64,000 nucleotides of DNA, from NCBI RefSeq assembly GCF_004118935.1, contig NZ_CP035375.1, positions 2,852,001 to 2,916,000 of the forward strand, written 5' to 3'. The notes beneath the pieces were generated by a model, which was not told where the DNA came from, searched no databases, and saw nothing but the letters and a program-made list of their open reading frames with translations. The stretch comes from Salinibacterium sp. UTAS2018 (GTDB taxonomy: Bacteria > Actinomycetota > Actinomycetes > Actinomycetales > Microbacteriaceae). The position numbers were made by a program, and so were the translations under genes. Positions 46,878 through 55,218 of this stretch are shown here, piece by piece (within the stretch, counting starts at the first letter, position 1; each line of letters starts with the position of its first letter).

Positions 46878-49775
46878 GTGTCGAGTCAAACCCAACAAGC
46901 CCCGACGAGCAAGACGAGGTCTGCGTTTACGATTACGGCGATAATTCTCGCTGTAATAGTGATCGCGTTCTTCTTGTTCTCGAGCCTCTATGCCGATGTT
47001 CTCTGGTTCAGCCAGACCGGCTATCTGGAGGTTCTCACCACTCAGTGGATTGCAACAGCCGTAATGTTCGCCATTGGCTTTGTCGCCATGGCCGTACCGG
47101 TGGGCGTTAGCCTTCTGGTCGCATTCCGCGCTCGCCCGATCTACGCGAAACTCAACGCGCAATTAGAGGGCTACCAGCAGGTTGTAGAACCCTTGCGCAA
47201 GCTCGCCATGATCGGCATCCCGATTCTGCTCGGCGTATTTGGTGGTGTTTCTTCGGCTAGCGCGTGGCCGGTCGCTCTTCAGTGGCTGAACCGCAGTTCG
47301 TTCGGAACGACCGACCCGCAGTTCGGGCTAGATATCTCGTTCTACTTCTATGAGCTTCCGATGTACCACTCGATCGTCGGGTACGCGTCAGCGGTGCTCA
47401 TCCTCTCGTTCCTTGGCGCACTGGCTACGAGCTACCTCTATGGTGCGTTGAGCGTGAACGGGCGCGAAGTTCGTATCTCGCGTTCCGCGCGCGTACAGCT
47501 CGCGATCACCGCGGGCATCTTCTTCGCCCTTCAGGCGGTGAGCATCTGGCTTGATCAGTACACGACGCTGTACTCCACCAGCCAGGGCTTCTTGCAGACC
47601 GGTGCGAGCTACACCGAAGCCAACGCTACGATTCCTGGCCGTGCGATTCTCGCCGGCATTGCCGCCATCGTTGCCATCCTCTTCATCGTCACGGCCATCA
47701 TCGGTCGCTGGCGTTTGCCGATGATCGGTACGGCGCTGCTGCTCATCAGCGGTCTCGTCGTCGGAAACCTCTACCCGTGGGTCGTTCAGCGCTTCCAGGT
47801 AGACCCCAACGCGCGTACCTACGAGTCTGAATATATTGATCGAAGCATCGAGGCAACTCGCGACGCATATGGCATCGCCGATGTTGAGGAGATTCCCTAT
47901 AGCGCCTCGACTGATGCCGAGTCCGGTGCGCTTCGCGAAGACGCAACAACCACCGCGAACATCCGTATCCTCGACCCTGCCATTGCGCCGCAGGCTTTTG
48001 CCCAGCTCGAGCAGTTCAAGCAGTACTACCAGTTCGGTAGTTACCTTGATGTTGACCGCTACGAGATCGACGGTGAGATTCAAGACACGGTGATTGCCGT
48101 CCGTGAACTCAACCAGTCCGGTCTTGGCGAAGCGCAGTCTTGGTACAACAATGCTGTCGTCTACACCCACGGCTATGGCGTGGTTGCAGCATTCGGAAAC
48201 CAGCGTGCCGCCGATGGCCAGCCAGTGTTCCTCGAGTCGGGCATCCCGAGCACTGGAGATCTCGGCGACTACGAGCCTCGCGTTTACTTCGGTGAGGACT
48301 CTCCGGATTACTCGATCGTTGGTGCCCCGGAAGGTGCTGACGACATCGAACTCGACTACCCCTCGGGTGGAGAAGACAGCGAGCAGAACGCCACGACGAC
48401 TTTTGATGGTGACGGCGGGCCTGTGCTCGACAACATCTTTAAGAAGCTTGTCTACGCAGTGAAGTTCCAATCCGAGCAGATCTTCCTCGCCTCAGATGTA
48501 ACTGACGAGTCGCAGATTCTTTACGATCGCGAGCCTCTCGAGCGTGTAGCGAAGGTTGCTCCGTACCTCACCCTCGACAGTGACGTGTACCCGGCCATTG
48601 TGGACGACCGGATTGTGTGGATCGTCGATGGATACACCACCGGCGCTAACTACCCTTACTCGCAGGTTGAGCAGCTCTCCAGCGCGATTGCTGACACCTA
48701 CACGCCGGCGCCGCAGTTTGCGCTCGACGACGTCAACTACATCCGCAACTCGGTCAAGGCGACCGTTGATGCCTATGACGGTTCGGTGAACCTGTACGCG
48801 TGGGATGACGAAGACCCGGTCCTGCAGACGTGGAACAAGATCTTCCCGAACTCGCTTCTTGCGCAAGACGAAATGAGCGTCGAACTGCTGGATCACGTGC
48901 GCTACCCCGCCGACCTGTTCAAGGTTCAGCGCGAAATTCTGGGATCCTTCCACGTGACGGATGCTGGCTCGTTCTACTCAAGTGATGACCAGTGGGTTAG
49001 CCCGGAGGATCCGGTTTCGGGAACCGGTTCGCTTCAGCCCCCGTACTACCTCACGATGCAGGTTCCGGGAACAGAAGACCCCGCGTTCACTCTGTACTCG
49101 ACCTTCATTCCTAAGGGAACAGCGGACGCCAGTCGAAGTGTTCTCACCGGTTATTTGACGGCGAACTCGGATGCGGGACCTGATTACGGCAAGCTCACGT
49201 TGCTGACGCTGCCGAAGCAGGACACTGTTCCTGGTCCCGGACAGGTGCAGAACAGCTTCAATACCAACACGATCGTGGCCAACCAGCTTGCTCTTCTCCA
49301 ACAGGGCGATACCGAGGTGAAGCTCGGTAACCTGCTGACGCTCCCCGTCGGCGGCGGGCTGCTCTACGTGCAGCCGGTCTACGTTCAGTCGACCAGCGGA
49401 ACTCAGTACCCACTGCTGCGCAAGGTGCTGGTGTCGTTCGGTGACGAGATTGCCTTCGAAGACACTCTCGACGAAGCACTCGACACACTGTTTGGTGGAG
49501 ACTCTGGCGCCGAAGCCGGCGACGGAGAAGTTCCGGTAACGCCGGATGTTCCCGTTGACCCGGATGTTCCTGTTGACCCGGATGCGCCAGTAGACCCGGA
49601 TGCACCGGTTGTCACTCCCGGTGACAATGCGGCACTCGACAGTGCACTCGCCGACTACAAGGCAGCCCTTGCCGACCGTAACGCGGCCTATGCAGCCAAC
49701 GACCTCGTCGCTGCTGCTGAAGCTGACCAGGCAATGGTCGACGCGATCGAGCGGGCAATCGCCGCAACCGAGTAG
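46878..49775 (+). CDS. UPF0182 large membrane protein
   Basis: A 965-residue protein of the actinobacterial UPF0182 family. Seven hydrophobic helices lie in residues 15-320 (for example AFTITAIILAVIVIAFFLFS and LQAVSIWLDQYTTLY near the middle), followed by a large extracytoplasmic domain (about 330-880) with the family segments YPWVVQRFQVDPN, ESEYIDRSIEATRDAYGI and HVRYPADLFKVQ. The C-terminus (from about residue 885) has VDPD repeats and then an Ala-rich helix (ADYKAALADRNAAYAAND) likely to be a coiled coil. Function unknown. AGGAG lies 9 bases before GTG 46878. Confidence 0.93.
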   Translation: MSSQTQQAPTSKTRSAFTITAIILAVIVIAFFLFSSLYADVLWFSQTGYLEVLTTQWIATAVMFAIGFVAMAVPVGVSLLVAFRARPIYAKLNAQLEGYQQVVEPLRKLAMIGIPILLGVFGGVSSASAWPVALQWLNRSSFGTTDPQFGLDISFYFYELPMYHSIVGYASAVLILSFLGALATSYLYGALSVNGREVRISRSARVQLAITAGIFFALQAVSIWLDQYTTLYSTSQGFLQTGASYTEANATIPGRAILAGIAAIVAILFIVTAIIGRWRLPMIGTALLLISGLVVGNLYPWVVQRFQVDPNARTYESEYIDRSIEATRDAYGIADVEEIPYSASTDAESGALREDATTTANIRILDPAIAPQAFAQLEQFKQYYQFGSYLDVDRYEIDGEIQDTVIAVRELNQSGLGEAQSWYNNAVVYTHGYGVVAAFGNQRAADGQPVFLESGIPSTGDLGDYEPRVYFGEDSPDYSIVGAPEGADDIELDYPSGGEDSEQNATTTFDGDGGPVLDNIFKKLVYAVKFQSEQIFLASDVTDESQILYDREPLERVAKVAPYLTLDSDVYPAIVDDRIVWIVDGYTTGANYPYSQVEQLSSAIADTYTPAPQFALDDVNYIRNSVKATVDAYDGSVNLYAWDDEDPVLQTWNKIFPNSLLAQDEMSVELLDHVRYPADLFKVQREILGSFHVTDAGSFYSSDDQWVSPEDPVSGTGSLQPPYYLTMQVPGTEDPAFTLYSTFIPKGTADASRSVLTGYLTANSDAGPDYGKLTLLTLPKQDTVPGPGQVQNSFNTNTIVANQLALLQQGDTEVKLGNLLTLPVGGGLLYVQPVYVQSTSGTQYPLLRKVLVSFGDEIAFEDTLDEALDTLFGGDSGAEAGDGEVPVTPDVPVDPDVPVDPDAPVDPDAPVVTPGDNAALDSALADYKAALADRNAAYAANDLVAAAEADQAMVDAIERAIAATE
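49543..49612 (+). repeat. Tandem repeats encoding PVDPD in UPF0182
   Basis: About four copies of an 18-base unit (type GTTGACCCGGATGTTCCT) encode P-V-D-P-D-[VA] repeats. The unit length is a multiple of three, so copy-number change would keep the frame and alter linker length. Confidence 0.75.
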
Positions 49776-49784
49776 CTAATTCTG

Positions 49785-49830
49785 ACTCAGCGGGCCGCTG
49801 CAGACTGTGTGCCCGCTGAGTTCGGTTTTC
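49785..49830 (+). terminator. Terminator after the UPF0182 gene
   Basis: ACTCAGCGGGC pairs with GCCCGCTGAGT (11 bases) across a 15-base loop, followed by TCGGTTTTC, 9 bases after the stop. Confidence 0.75.
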
Positions 49831-49854
49831 GAGCCGCTCACCCTGTGTTACGCT
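49826..49854 (+). promoter_or_regulatory. Possible tRNA promoter
   Basis: TTTTCG (49826-49831) and TACGCT (49849-49854), 17 bases apart, lie just upstream of the tRNA; TTATATA follows. It overlaps the end of the preceding terminator. Weak assignment. Confidence 0.35.
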
Positions 49855-49864
49855 TTATATACGC

Positions 49865-49938
49865 CGCGGGGTGGAGCAGTTCGGTAGCTCGCTGGGCTCA
49901 TAACCCAGAGGTCGCAGGTTCAAATCCTGTCCCCGCAA
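49865..49938 (+). tRNA. Initiator tRNA-fMet (CAT)
   Basis: The 74-base sequence folds as a tRNA: acceptor CGCGGGG with CCCCGCA, D-arm, anticodon arm TGGG-CTCATAA-CCCA with anticodon CAT, and T-arm GCAGG-TTCAAAT-CCTGT. Two features mark it as the initiator: a C-A mismatch at the first acceptor pair, and three consecutive G-C pairs next to the anticodon loop. The CCA end is not encoded. It is isolated, between the UPF0182 terminator and its own terminator. Confidence 0.95.
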
Positions 49939-49964
49939 CGAAAAGATGTTTCTGACATCACAAC

Positions 49965-49997
49965 AAAAATCCCTCTCCTTTACGGAGAGGGATTTTT
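49965..49997. terminator. Terminator after the initiator tRNA
   Basis: AAAAATCCCTCTCC pairs perfectly with GGAGAGGGATTTTT across a 5-base loop, with a T-run inside the 3' arm. It lies 27 bases after the tRNA and could also work for the minus strand. Confidence 0.92.
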
Positions 49998-50032
49998 GTT
50001 TTAAGCCGTTGTCGTCATCAGTCACCCCGAGA

Positions 50033-50068
50033 ACGCCCGCGGCCTCGCTCGGAGGCACCCGCGGGCGT
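50033..50068 (-). terminator. Hairpin after the SDR gene
   Basis: ACGCCCGCGG pairs with CCGCGGGCGT, and the loop holds a further CCTC/GAGG pairing. It lies 36 bases beyond the SDR stop, on the tRNA side. Confidence 0.55.
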
Positions 50069-50103
50069 CGTCAAGATGGGCTGGCGATCGCGCGAGCGAG
50101 CAC

Positions 50104-50904
50104 CTACTGGGGGTCGTTCCAGGACCAGATGTCGTCACCGCGCAACGTGGCATCCGCACCGCCGTCGTTGTAAATAACTTGCCCGGTGATGTGTGTGTTC
50201 TCCACGCTGGTGAGCCAGATCAACTGATGCGCGATCGATTCAGTCGGTTGGTGGTAATTGAGCGGCATCGGCACAGCGGTGTCAACCATCGCGCGCCCCG
50301 CCTCCGTGGAGAGAAGCTCCTCGGTCATGGGGGAGAGCACGGTGCCCGGTGCGACCGCATTCAGTGGGATCCCTGCCCCTGCCCAGTCTTCGGAGATAGA
50401 TTCCCGGCGTACCCATCGTGAAAGGGCACGCTTGGATGCGGGATAGACGAGGTAGCCCACGCGCGGCCCCTGTGCGGTGAGTGTGTCAGCGATAGAAAGG
50501 GCTAAGGCTTCGTCGCCTGCAAGTGCAGCTTCGATGAGCTCGGGGGAACTGGGCTGCATCGACGCCATCGATGACACCACAACTGCTCGTGGAGCATCCG
50601 ATTTGCGTAGGGCGGGCAAGAGTGCGCGCAAGAACTCGGTGACTCCGAAGTAGTTGATCGATATGGTTGCTGAGATCGGGGCGGAGATGCCGGCGCACGC
50701 AATGACTGCGTCGATTCGCCCTCCGGCAAGTTCCGATGCCTGAGTTGCTGCGGCGTTGCGTCCGGCGGGGGTCGAGAGGTCGGCTTCGATGTCGGCATTT
50801 TTCAGATCAATCCCGATGACGTGTTCGCCGCGCTTGGTCAAAATGTCTGCTGTTTCTGCGCCGATTCCTGATGCGGAGCCGGTGATTACATACGTGCGAG
50901 TCAT
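50104..50904 (-). CDS. Short-chain dehydrogenase (3-alpha-HSD/coniferyl-alcohol dehydrogenase-like)
   Basis: A 266-residue NAD(P)-dependent oxidoreductase. The cofactor motif is TGSASGIGAE (residues 7-16), the active-site Ser lies in VVSSMAS and the Tyr/Lys in YPASKRAL. The short N-terminal layout (GIDLKNADIEADLSTPAGR, without the usual NNAG block; the segment reads IACAGISAP) matches the 3-alpha-hydroxysteroid/coniferyl-alcohol dehydrogenase branch, which acts on alcohols of steroid or phenylpropanoid compounds. The true substrate is unknown. AAAGG precedes the ATG. A divergent TetR gene and a palindrome upstream indicate TetR control. Confidence 0.85.
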   Translation of the reverse strand: MTRTYVITGSASGIGAETADILTKRGEHVIGIDLKNADIEADLSTPAGRNAAATQASELAGGRIDAVIACAGISAPISATISINYFGVTEFLRALLPALRKSDAPRAVVVSSMASMQPSSPELIEAALAGDEALALSIADTLTAQGPRVGYLVYPASKRALSRWVRRESISEDWAGAGIPLNAVAPGTVLSPMTEELLSTEAGRAMVDTAVPMPLNYHQPTESIAHQLIWLTSVENTHITGQVIYNDGGADATLRGDDIWSWNDPQ

Positions 50905-50926
50905 TGCTCAACCTTTCCTCTGTGTT

Positions 50927-50973
50927 TATTGGCACTCTACGCCAATATTAGAAGAGTGGGGCATACTGGTGGC
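50927..50973. promoter_or_regulatory. Candidate TetR operator and tetR promoter
   Basis: TATTGGC-ACTCTAC-GCCAATA (50927-50947) is a perfect 7+7 inverted repeat between the divergent SDR and TetR genes. CATACT (50962-50967) lies 6 bases before the TetR GTG at 50974 and is its likely -10 box. Confidence 0.6.
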
Positions 50974-51600
50974 GTGACAGCTGCCAGTGCGACCCCCGAC
51001 GAATCCGAGAGACGCCGCGGACGCCCCACGGTCATTGATGCCGAGCAGCTTCTGCACGCAACGCTTTCCTTGTGGCGAGATCGCGGTTACCAGGAGACAG
51101 GATGGCGGGAGATAGCGGAAGTCACCGGGGTGAGCGTTCGCACTCTCATCCGAAGATTCGGTGAGCGCTCGAGGATCCCGTGGGTGGGGTTGCCCGCTGC
51201 CGTAGCGCGGCTGGAGGGGGCTCTCGCGATCGCCCCACAGGCTGCTCCGTTGGGGGCGGTGGTGCGTAACGCAATAGTTGCGTCGGTCTCCCACGAAGAC
51301 GGAGTGCTGCGACTGAGCCCTGACTGGATCTCGCTCGTGTCTGAGGTGCCCCAGTTGCGCGCGTCGGCTCCTATTGCGAACGCCGCCTGGGTGGACGCTC
51401 TGGCTCGCTTTATCGCTGATCGACATCCGGATGCTCCTGCCGCAGCGTGTCGTGCACTCGCGGTCGCTTATGAGGCGGCAACGTTCTCCGCGCTCGTGCA
51501 GTGGGCGCGAGCCGGCGCGGAGGGCGCGCCGGACCGCGCGGTAGGCGACATGTTGGCGTGGCTCGACATCCGACTGCAGAGTCCGAGGCGCTATTCCTAA
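50974..51600 (+). CDS. TetR-family regulator of the adjacent SDR
   Basis: A 208-residue TetR/AcrR regulator. The helix-turn-helix is in residues 30-62 (LWRDRGYQETGWREIAEVTG, then VSVRTLIRRFGERSRI). The remaining helices form the ligand and dimer domain. GTG 50974 (MTAASATPDESERRRGRPTV) is preferred to the longer frame because CATACT lies 6 bases before it and the longer version would run through the operator. It is divergent from the SDR gene and its stop interlocks with that of the convergent ThrE gene. I infer that it represses the SDR. Confidence 0.82.
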   Translation: MTAASATPDESERRRGRPTVIDAEQLLHATLSLWRDRGYQETGWREIAEVTGVSVRTLIRRFGERSRIPWVGLPAAVARLEGALAIAPQAAPLGAVVRNAIVASVSHEDGVLRLSPDWISLVSEVPQLRASAPIANAAWVDALARFIADRHPDAPAAACRALAVAYEAATFSALVQWARAGAEGAPDRAVGDMLAWLDIRLQSPRRYS

Positions 51601-53423
51601 ACCTGCGGTTTCTCAGAAATGGTAACTGGATCGGTTGTGGTTTCTGCATCAGGAACCGGGTCGAGAAAAGCAAAAAGACTGGGCAGGCGCCGATCGCGCA
51701 AGGTACTGGAGGCGGCAAGGCCGATCAGTACTCCGAGAGCGATGGCGATCATAGTGCCCACCGTTGTAATCAAGGTGCCGCTTGCATCGCCCCCTCCCAG
51801 CGCTTCGGTGACACCCACGAGGCCGAGACCTCCGGGCACGAGCAACCAGAACGCGGGAAGAAAGCTCACAATGGCGGGCGGTCCAGTGCGGTGGCGGGCC
51901 ACCAAGACTGCCACCGGGGTCATGGCGATGGCGCCGATGAGAGCGGAGAGCACCCCGCCGAAGAGAACGTCACCGATTACTTGAGCTCCATAGGCGACGT
52001 AGAGAACGAGTAAAATCCACGGGATCGACGCAGGACGCGCGCACTGGTAGACGCTGATTCCCACCCCGAAGACGGCAATGGCGATCCACGGTGCAATCGG
52101 CCCCAGAACCTCTCCGGAGGCCTCGAGCTCAATTCGGGGCACACCAATCAGCGCACCGGCGGAGACGATGCCGACCGCGAGAAGAAGCAGCCTCATCGCT
52201 CCAGCTGCGGCACGGGCAGAGCCAGACATGATGTGCCCGGTTGCCAGCTCGATTACTGCTGTCGTGAGCAACCCTCCCGGGAGCAGCACGACGAGTGGCG
52301 CGATCAGCGACGGCAGTATGGCCGAATCATCGGTGGCACGAGCAACCAGCAAAATGATCAGCGATGAGCCGAGAGCGGCGCTCACGATGACGAGAGCGTC
52401 ATAGCTCGAGGGCAGCCGTTCACCCAGCAGGAGCAGGGTGCCCACTCCAATTCCCAAGACCGCAGCGACTAACACGCCGAGCCAGGACGAGCCAAGCAAG
52501 ACTGCGATGGCGCCGGTGGTCAGCGCATAGGCGGCGACGCGGTGAAAGGCGGAAAAGGGAGGAGCGAGTTCCCTCACCTTGGCGATTTGTCGGCTCACCC
52601 AGTCGGCCGAGCCAGACCGGGCGCGCCCCACCTTCATGATGCGATCAATCACATCCACCTGATGCAAAAGGTAGGAGCGGCCGCCAGCGGAAACGGCGCG
52701 TGTGAGTGTGGCGCCATCGTTGTCGAGCGACACGAAGAGAGCGGTCGGAAAAACCACTACAGTGGCGGACGCGAATCCGTTGGCGGTGGCGACATCCTGA
52801 ACTGCCGTTCTCACCATGCTGACGGGGTAGCCGCTATCGACCATAGAACTGCCGAGTTCCGCCAGTGCATCGAGCGTTACGGCAGCTGACTGTGCGCGCG
52901 GCGGCGCAGCACTTCTGTGCGCTGAGGTCGCTGCGGCTTTCGGCTGAGGGCGACGGCGAAGAATGAGCCAGAGCACGACAATGCTTGCGGCGAGTACCGT
53001 CACGGCAATGAGCAGCGTGGTAAGGGATACATTCGACGTCGCTACGCTCGGCGGAATCGCGGGCAAAGGCGACACGGGAGCGGGAGACTGCTCCGTCGGG
53101 GTCGGGGTCGGGGTCGGGGCGGGCGTCAGGCTTGCCGTTGGGCTCGGGCTCGCGGTCGGGCTCGCGGTAGGCGTTTCGGTGGGGGAGAGCGTGGTCGCGG
53201 GTGTCGGTGCTGGCGTTGCGGGTCTCGTCGTGACGGTGGGGGCCGGTGTGGGCGTCGCCGTGGCGACCGCGTCGGGCGCTCCGGGCTCGTCAACCGCCAC
53301 TATCGCCGCAGAGGCGGGCGAGCTGCTGCTGACTGTTAGCGCGGCGGGCGCAGCAAGGGCGCCAGCGCACGCCACAAGGGCGAGCACGCGGACGAGCACC
53401 GGGTACCTTCTCTTCTGCGCCAT
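51597..53423 (-). CDS. ThrE-type threonine/serine exporter with Pro/Thr-rich N-terminus
   Basis: A 608-residue membrane protein. Residues 1-40 are a signal peptide (RVLALVACAGALAAPAALT, cleavage near ASA-A). Residues 45-130 are a Pro/Thr/Ala/Ser-rich region with TPTPTPT and SPTASPSPT runs, likely exposed. After one helix (TTLLIAVTVLAASIVVLWLI) comes the ThrE cytoplasmic domain (SSMVDSGYPVSMVRTAVQDV, VVVFPTALFVSL) and about ten helices in two halves, the second being ThrE_2-like (FLPAFWLLVPGGLGLVGVTE). This matches Corynebacterium ThrE, which exports threonine and serine by proton motive force. It is convergent with the TetR gene and its substrate is an inference. Confidence 0.87.
   Translation of the reverse strand: MAQKRRYPVLVRVLALVACAGALAAPAALTVSSSSPASAAIVAVDEPGAPDAVATATPTPAPTVTTRPATPAPTPATTLSPTETPTASPTASPSPTASLTPAPTPTPTPTEQSPAPVSPLPAIPPSVATSNVSLTTLLIAVTVLAASIVVLWLILRRRPQPKAAATSAHRSAAPPRAQSAAVTLDALAELGSSMVDSGYPVSMVRTAVQDVATANGFASATVVVFPTALFVSLDNDGATLTRAVSAGGRSYLLHQVDVIDRIMKVGRARSGSADWVSRQIAKVRELAPPFSAFHRVAAYALTTGAIAVLLGSSWLGVLVAAVLGIGVGTLLLLGERLPSSYDALVIVSAALGSSLIILLVARATDDSAILPSLIAPLVVLLPGGLLTTAVIELATGHIMSGSARAAAGAMRLLLLAVGIVSAGALIGVPRIELEASGEVLGPIAPWIAIAVFGVGISVYQCARPASIPWILLVLYVAYGAQVIGDVLFGGVLSALIGAIAMTPVAVLVARHRTGPPAIVSFLPAFWLLVPGGLGLVGVTEALGGGDASGTLITTVGTMIAIALGVLIGLAASSTLRDRRLPSLFAFLDPVPDAETTTDPVTISEKPQV
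53085..53190 (-). repeat. GGGGTC/GCTCGCGGTC-type repeats in the ThrE gene
   Basis: Tandem GTCGGG and CTCGCGGTCGGG units encode the TPTPTPT and SPTASPTASPS runs. They are in-frame low-complexity repeats prone to length change. Confidence 0.65.
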
Positions 53424-53519
53424 CCTAGAACCTCCGGTAGCAATCGTCGCACGAGAGAAAGGTACGGGGTATCGGCGGCGACAGCGAATACTGCTGCGCC
53501 GCGATTCTGAAGGGCCGCG

Positions 53520-54131
53520 CTATTTCCAGGTGTCGACGAGAGCGTGGACCGCAGCAAAAACGGAGTGCAGCTGCGCGGCATCGGCCTGCGAGCGAATCGT
53601 GACTTGAAGTCCGAGGAAGAGCGTGGAGAGCAGCTCAGCGCGTTGACCTGTGAGCGCAGCATCCGGAGCATTCTCGGGCAGGGCAAGTGCGGCCAAGGCT
53701 GTCATCTGCCGGATCATGAGATCGCGGTACTCAAGCGAAAAGTCCTCGAAGCCGGGGGCTGTTCCACGCAGCTCATTGCTGGCGCTAACGGCGAGACACC
53801 CTCGACTGCCGGCCTCGGTGTGAGCGAACTCTTCAAAGAGGTCGAAGAAGTTGTGGATGCCGGCAATGCCGGGCCCTGCCGTGGCGCGCATGCCGGTGAG
53901 GTGTTGCTCACGCTCGGTCAGGTAGCGGCGCAGCACGGTGGCGAAGAGCTGCTCTTTGTCGCCGAAGGTGCGGTAGAGGCTGGGTTTGTGAACACCGCTG
54001 GCCTCAACAATGTCGCTGAGCGACGTGTGACGGTAGCCCTGCTGCCAGAACAGATCGGTGAGCTGCGTGAGCACGGCGTCGGCGTCGAAAGCGCGCGGGC
54101 GCCCCGCCGTGGTGCCCGTTGTTGCGCTCAT
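53520..54131 (-). CDS. TetR-family regulator of the adjacent SDR (54.2 kb)
   Basis: A 203-residue TetR/AcrR regulator. The helix-turn-helix lies at residues 22-58 (LTDLFWQQGYRHTSLSDIVEA, then SGVHKPSLYRTFGDKEQLFA). A Cys-containing segment (TEAGSRGCLAVSASNEL) in the ligand domain is common in the NemR/AcuR-like group, which often senses electrophiles. It is divergent from an SDR gene; two operator-like inverted repeats lie between them. ATG 54131 lies 6 bases after TATAGT, so the mRNA is probably leaderless and autoregulated. Confidence 0.88.
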   Translation of the reverse strand: MSATTGTTAGRPRAFDADAVLTQLTDLFWQQGYRHTSLSDIVEASGVHKPSLYRTFGDKEQLFATVLRRYLTEREQHLTGMRATAGPGIAGIHNFFDLFEEFAHTEAGSRGCLAVSASNELRGTAPGFEDFSLEYRDLMIRQMTALAALALPENAPDAALTGQRAELLSTLFLGLQVTIRSQADAAQLHSVFAAVHALVDTWK

Positions 54132-54235
54132 CCTCTCACTATACGCGCAGGCTTCTGCGTTTGAAACCTACTGGTATCAAATGGGTGGATGGCGATGATA
54201 CTGTTTGGTATCAAAACTAGGGAACGAGACGCTCG
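54132..54235. promoter_or_regulatory. Divergent TetR/SDR region with two operator-like repeats
   Basis: TATAGT on the minus strand (plus ACTATA, 54138-54143) is 6 bases before the tetR ATG. Site 1: TTTGAAACC-TACT-GGTATCAAA (54160-54181), 9-base arms with one mismatch. Site 2: TGATAC-TGTTTG-GTATCA (54196-54213). Both share the exact decamer TGGTATCAAA (54172-54181 and 54206-54215). GGGAACGAG serves as the SDR ribosome region. Confidence 0.65.
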
Positions 54236-55204
54236 ATGAACAACCACGCCGCCCACACCGCCCTCGTCACCGGAGCTAGCTCCGGAGTCGGCTGGGAAGC
54301 CGCAGCCCAGCTCGCTGAGGCAGGCTACGGCCGCGTCATCGTCACCGCCCGCACCCCCGCGAAGGCAGAGGACGCGCGCACGGCTCTCCTTGCTCGCGTA
54401 CCGGGCGCGCAGTTCGTACCGCTCGCGCTCGACCTCAACGACTTCTCGTCGATCGAGAAAGCTGCACAGGCGCTCGTGGAGGCGGCAATCCCCATCGACG
54501 CCCTCATCCTCAATGCGGGTGTCGCGGCAACCAGTGAGCTGCGCCGCACCGCTGACGGTATCGAGCAGGTCATGGCGGCGACCCTCACCGGACACCACGC
54601 GCTGACCATGCACTTGCTCCGCGCCGAGATGCTGAGCGGCCACGCGCGCATCATCATTGCTGGATCGGAAGCCGCGCGCGGCGATGTTCCCACCTTCTCG
54701 AACATCGATGTTCAGGCGCTCGCTGCGGCATCCTTCGGCGGTGATCTCGAACGCGCCATTGAGGCCGTTCTTCGCGCGGACAAGCCTGTGAAGTTTGCCA
54801 ACGGCACGCAGTATGCGACCGCCAAGACGTTCGCGGTCTGGTGGGCCAAGGAGCTCGCGACCCAACTGCCCGCCGGCATGACGGTGAACACGGTCTCGCC
54901 CGGCAACACTCCTGACACGAAAGCATCTCGAGAGATGCCGGCGATCATGCGCCGCGTCATGCTGCCCGTCATGAAACTCATGCCCAGCATGTGGCACAGT
55001 GTGCCCACGGCTGCTGCCCGCTACCTCACCGTGATCGATATGCCGGATGGCGTGACCGGCCAGTTCTTCGCGTCGCCGCCTCAGAAGATGACCGGCCCCG
55101 TCACCTCCATGACGATGAGCCACTTCACCAACGTTGCGGGCCAGCGTGCGCTGTGGAACGTGGTTTCGAGGCTCGCCGTTTCTGGCGGAGCGAGCACTCG
55201 CTAG
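54236..55204 (+). CDS. Short-chain dehydrogenase under TetR control
   Basis: A 322-residue SDR oxidoreductase. The cofactor motif is TGASSGVGWEAA (residues 10-21), followed by LILNAGVAA as the NNAG equivalent, IIIAGSEAARG with the active-site Ser and YATAKTFAVWW with the Tyr and Lys. VNTVSPGNTPDT continues the family pattern. Its length and C-terminal extension resemble atypical SDRs used for xenobiotic or ketone reduction. The divergent TetR with two palindromic sites suggests induction by its substrate. A weak ribosome site precedes the ATG. The product may reduce reactive carbonyls, but this is an inference from the regulator type. Confidence 0.83.
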   Translation: MNNHAAHTALVTGASSGVGWEAAAQLAEAGYGRVIVTARTPAKAEDARTALLARVPGAQFVPLALDLNDFSSIEKAAQALVEAAIPIDALILNAGVAATSELRRTADGIEQVMAATLTGHHALTMHLLRAEMLSGHARIIIAGSEAARGDVPTFSNIDVQALAAASFGGDLERAIEAVLRADKPVKFANGTQYATAKTFAVWWAKELATQLPAGMTVNTVSPGNTPDTKASREMPAIMRRVMLPVMKLMPSMWHSVPTAAARYLTVIDMPDGVTGQFFASPPQKMTGPVTSMTMSHFTNVAGQRALWNVVSRLAVSGGASTR

Positions 55205-55218
55205 CTAGCTAACTAGCT

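Noticed and set aside
49543..49612. CRISPR-like or satellite repeats in the UPF0182, ThrE, helicase and surface-protein genes
   Set aside because: All are in-frame low-complexity codon repeats without spacers; I saw no CRISPR array in the window.
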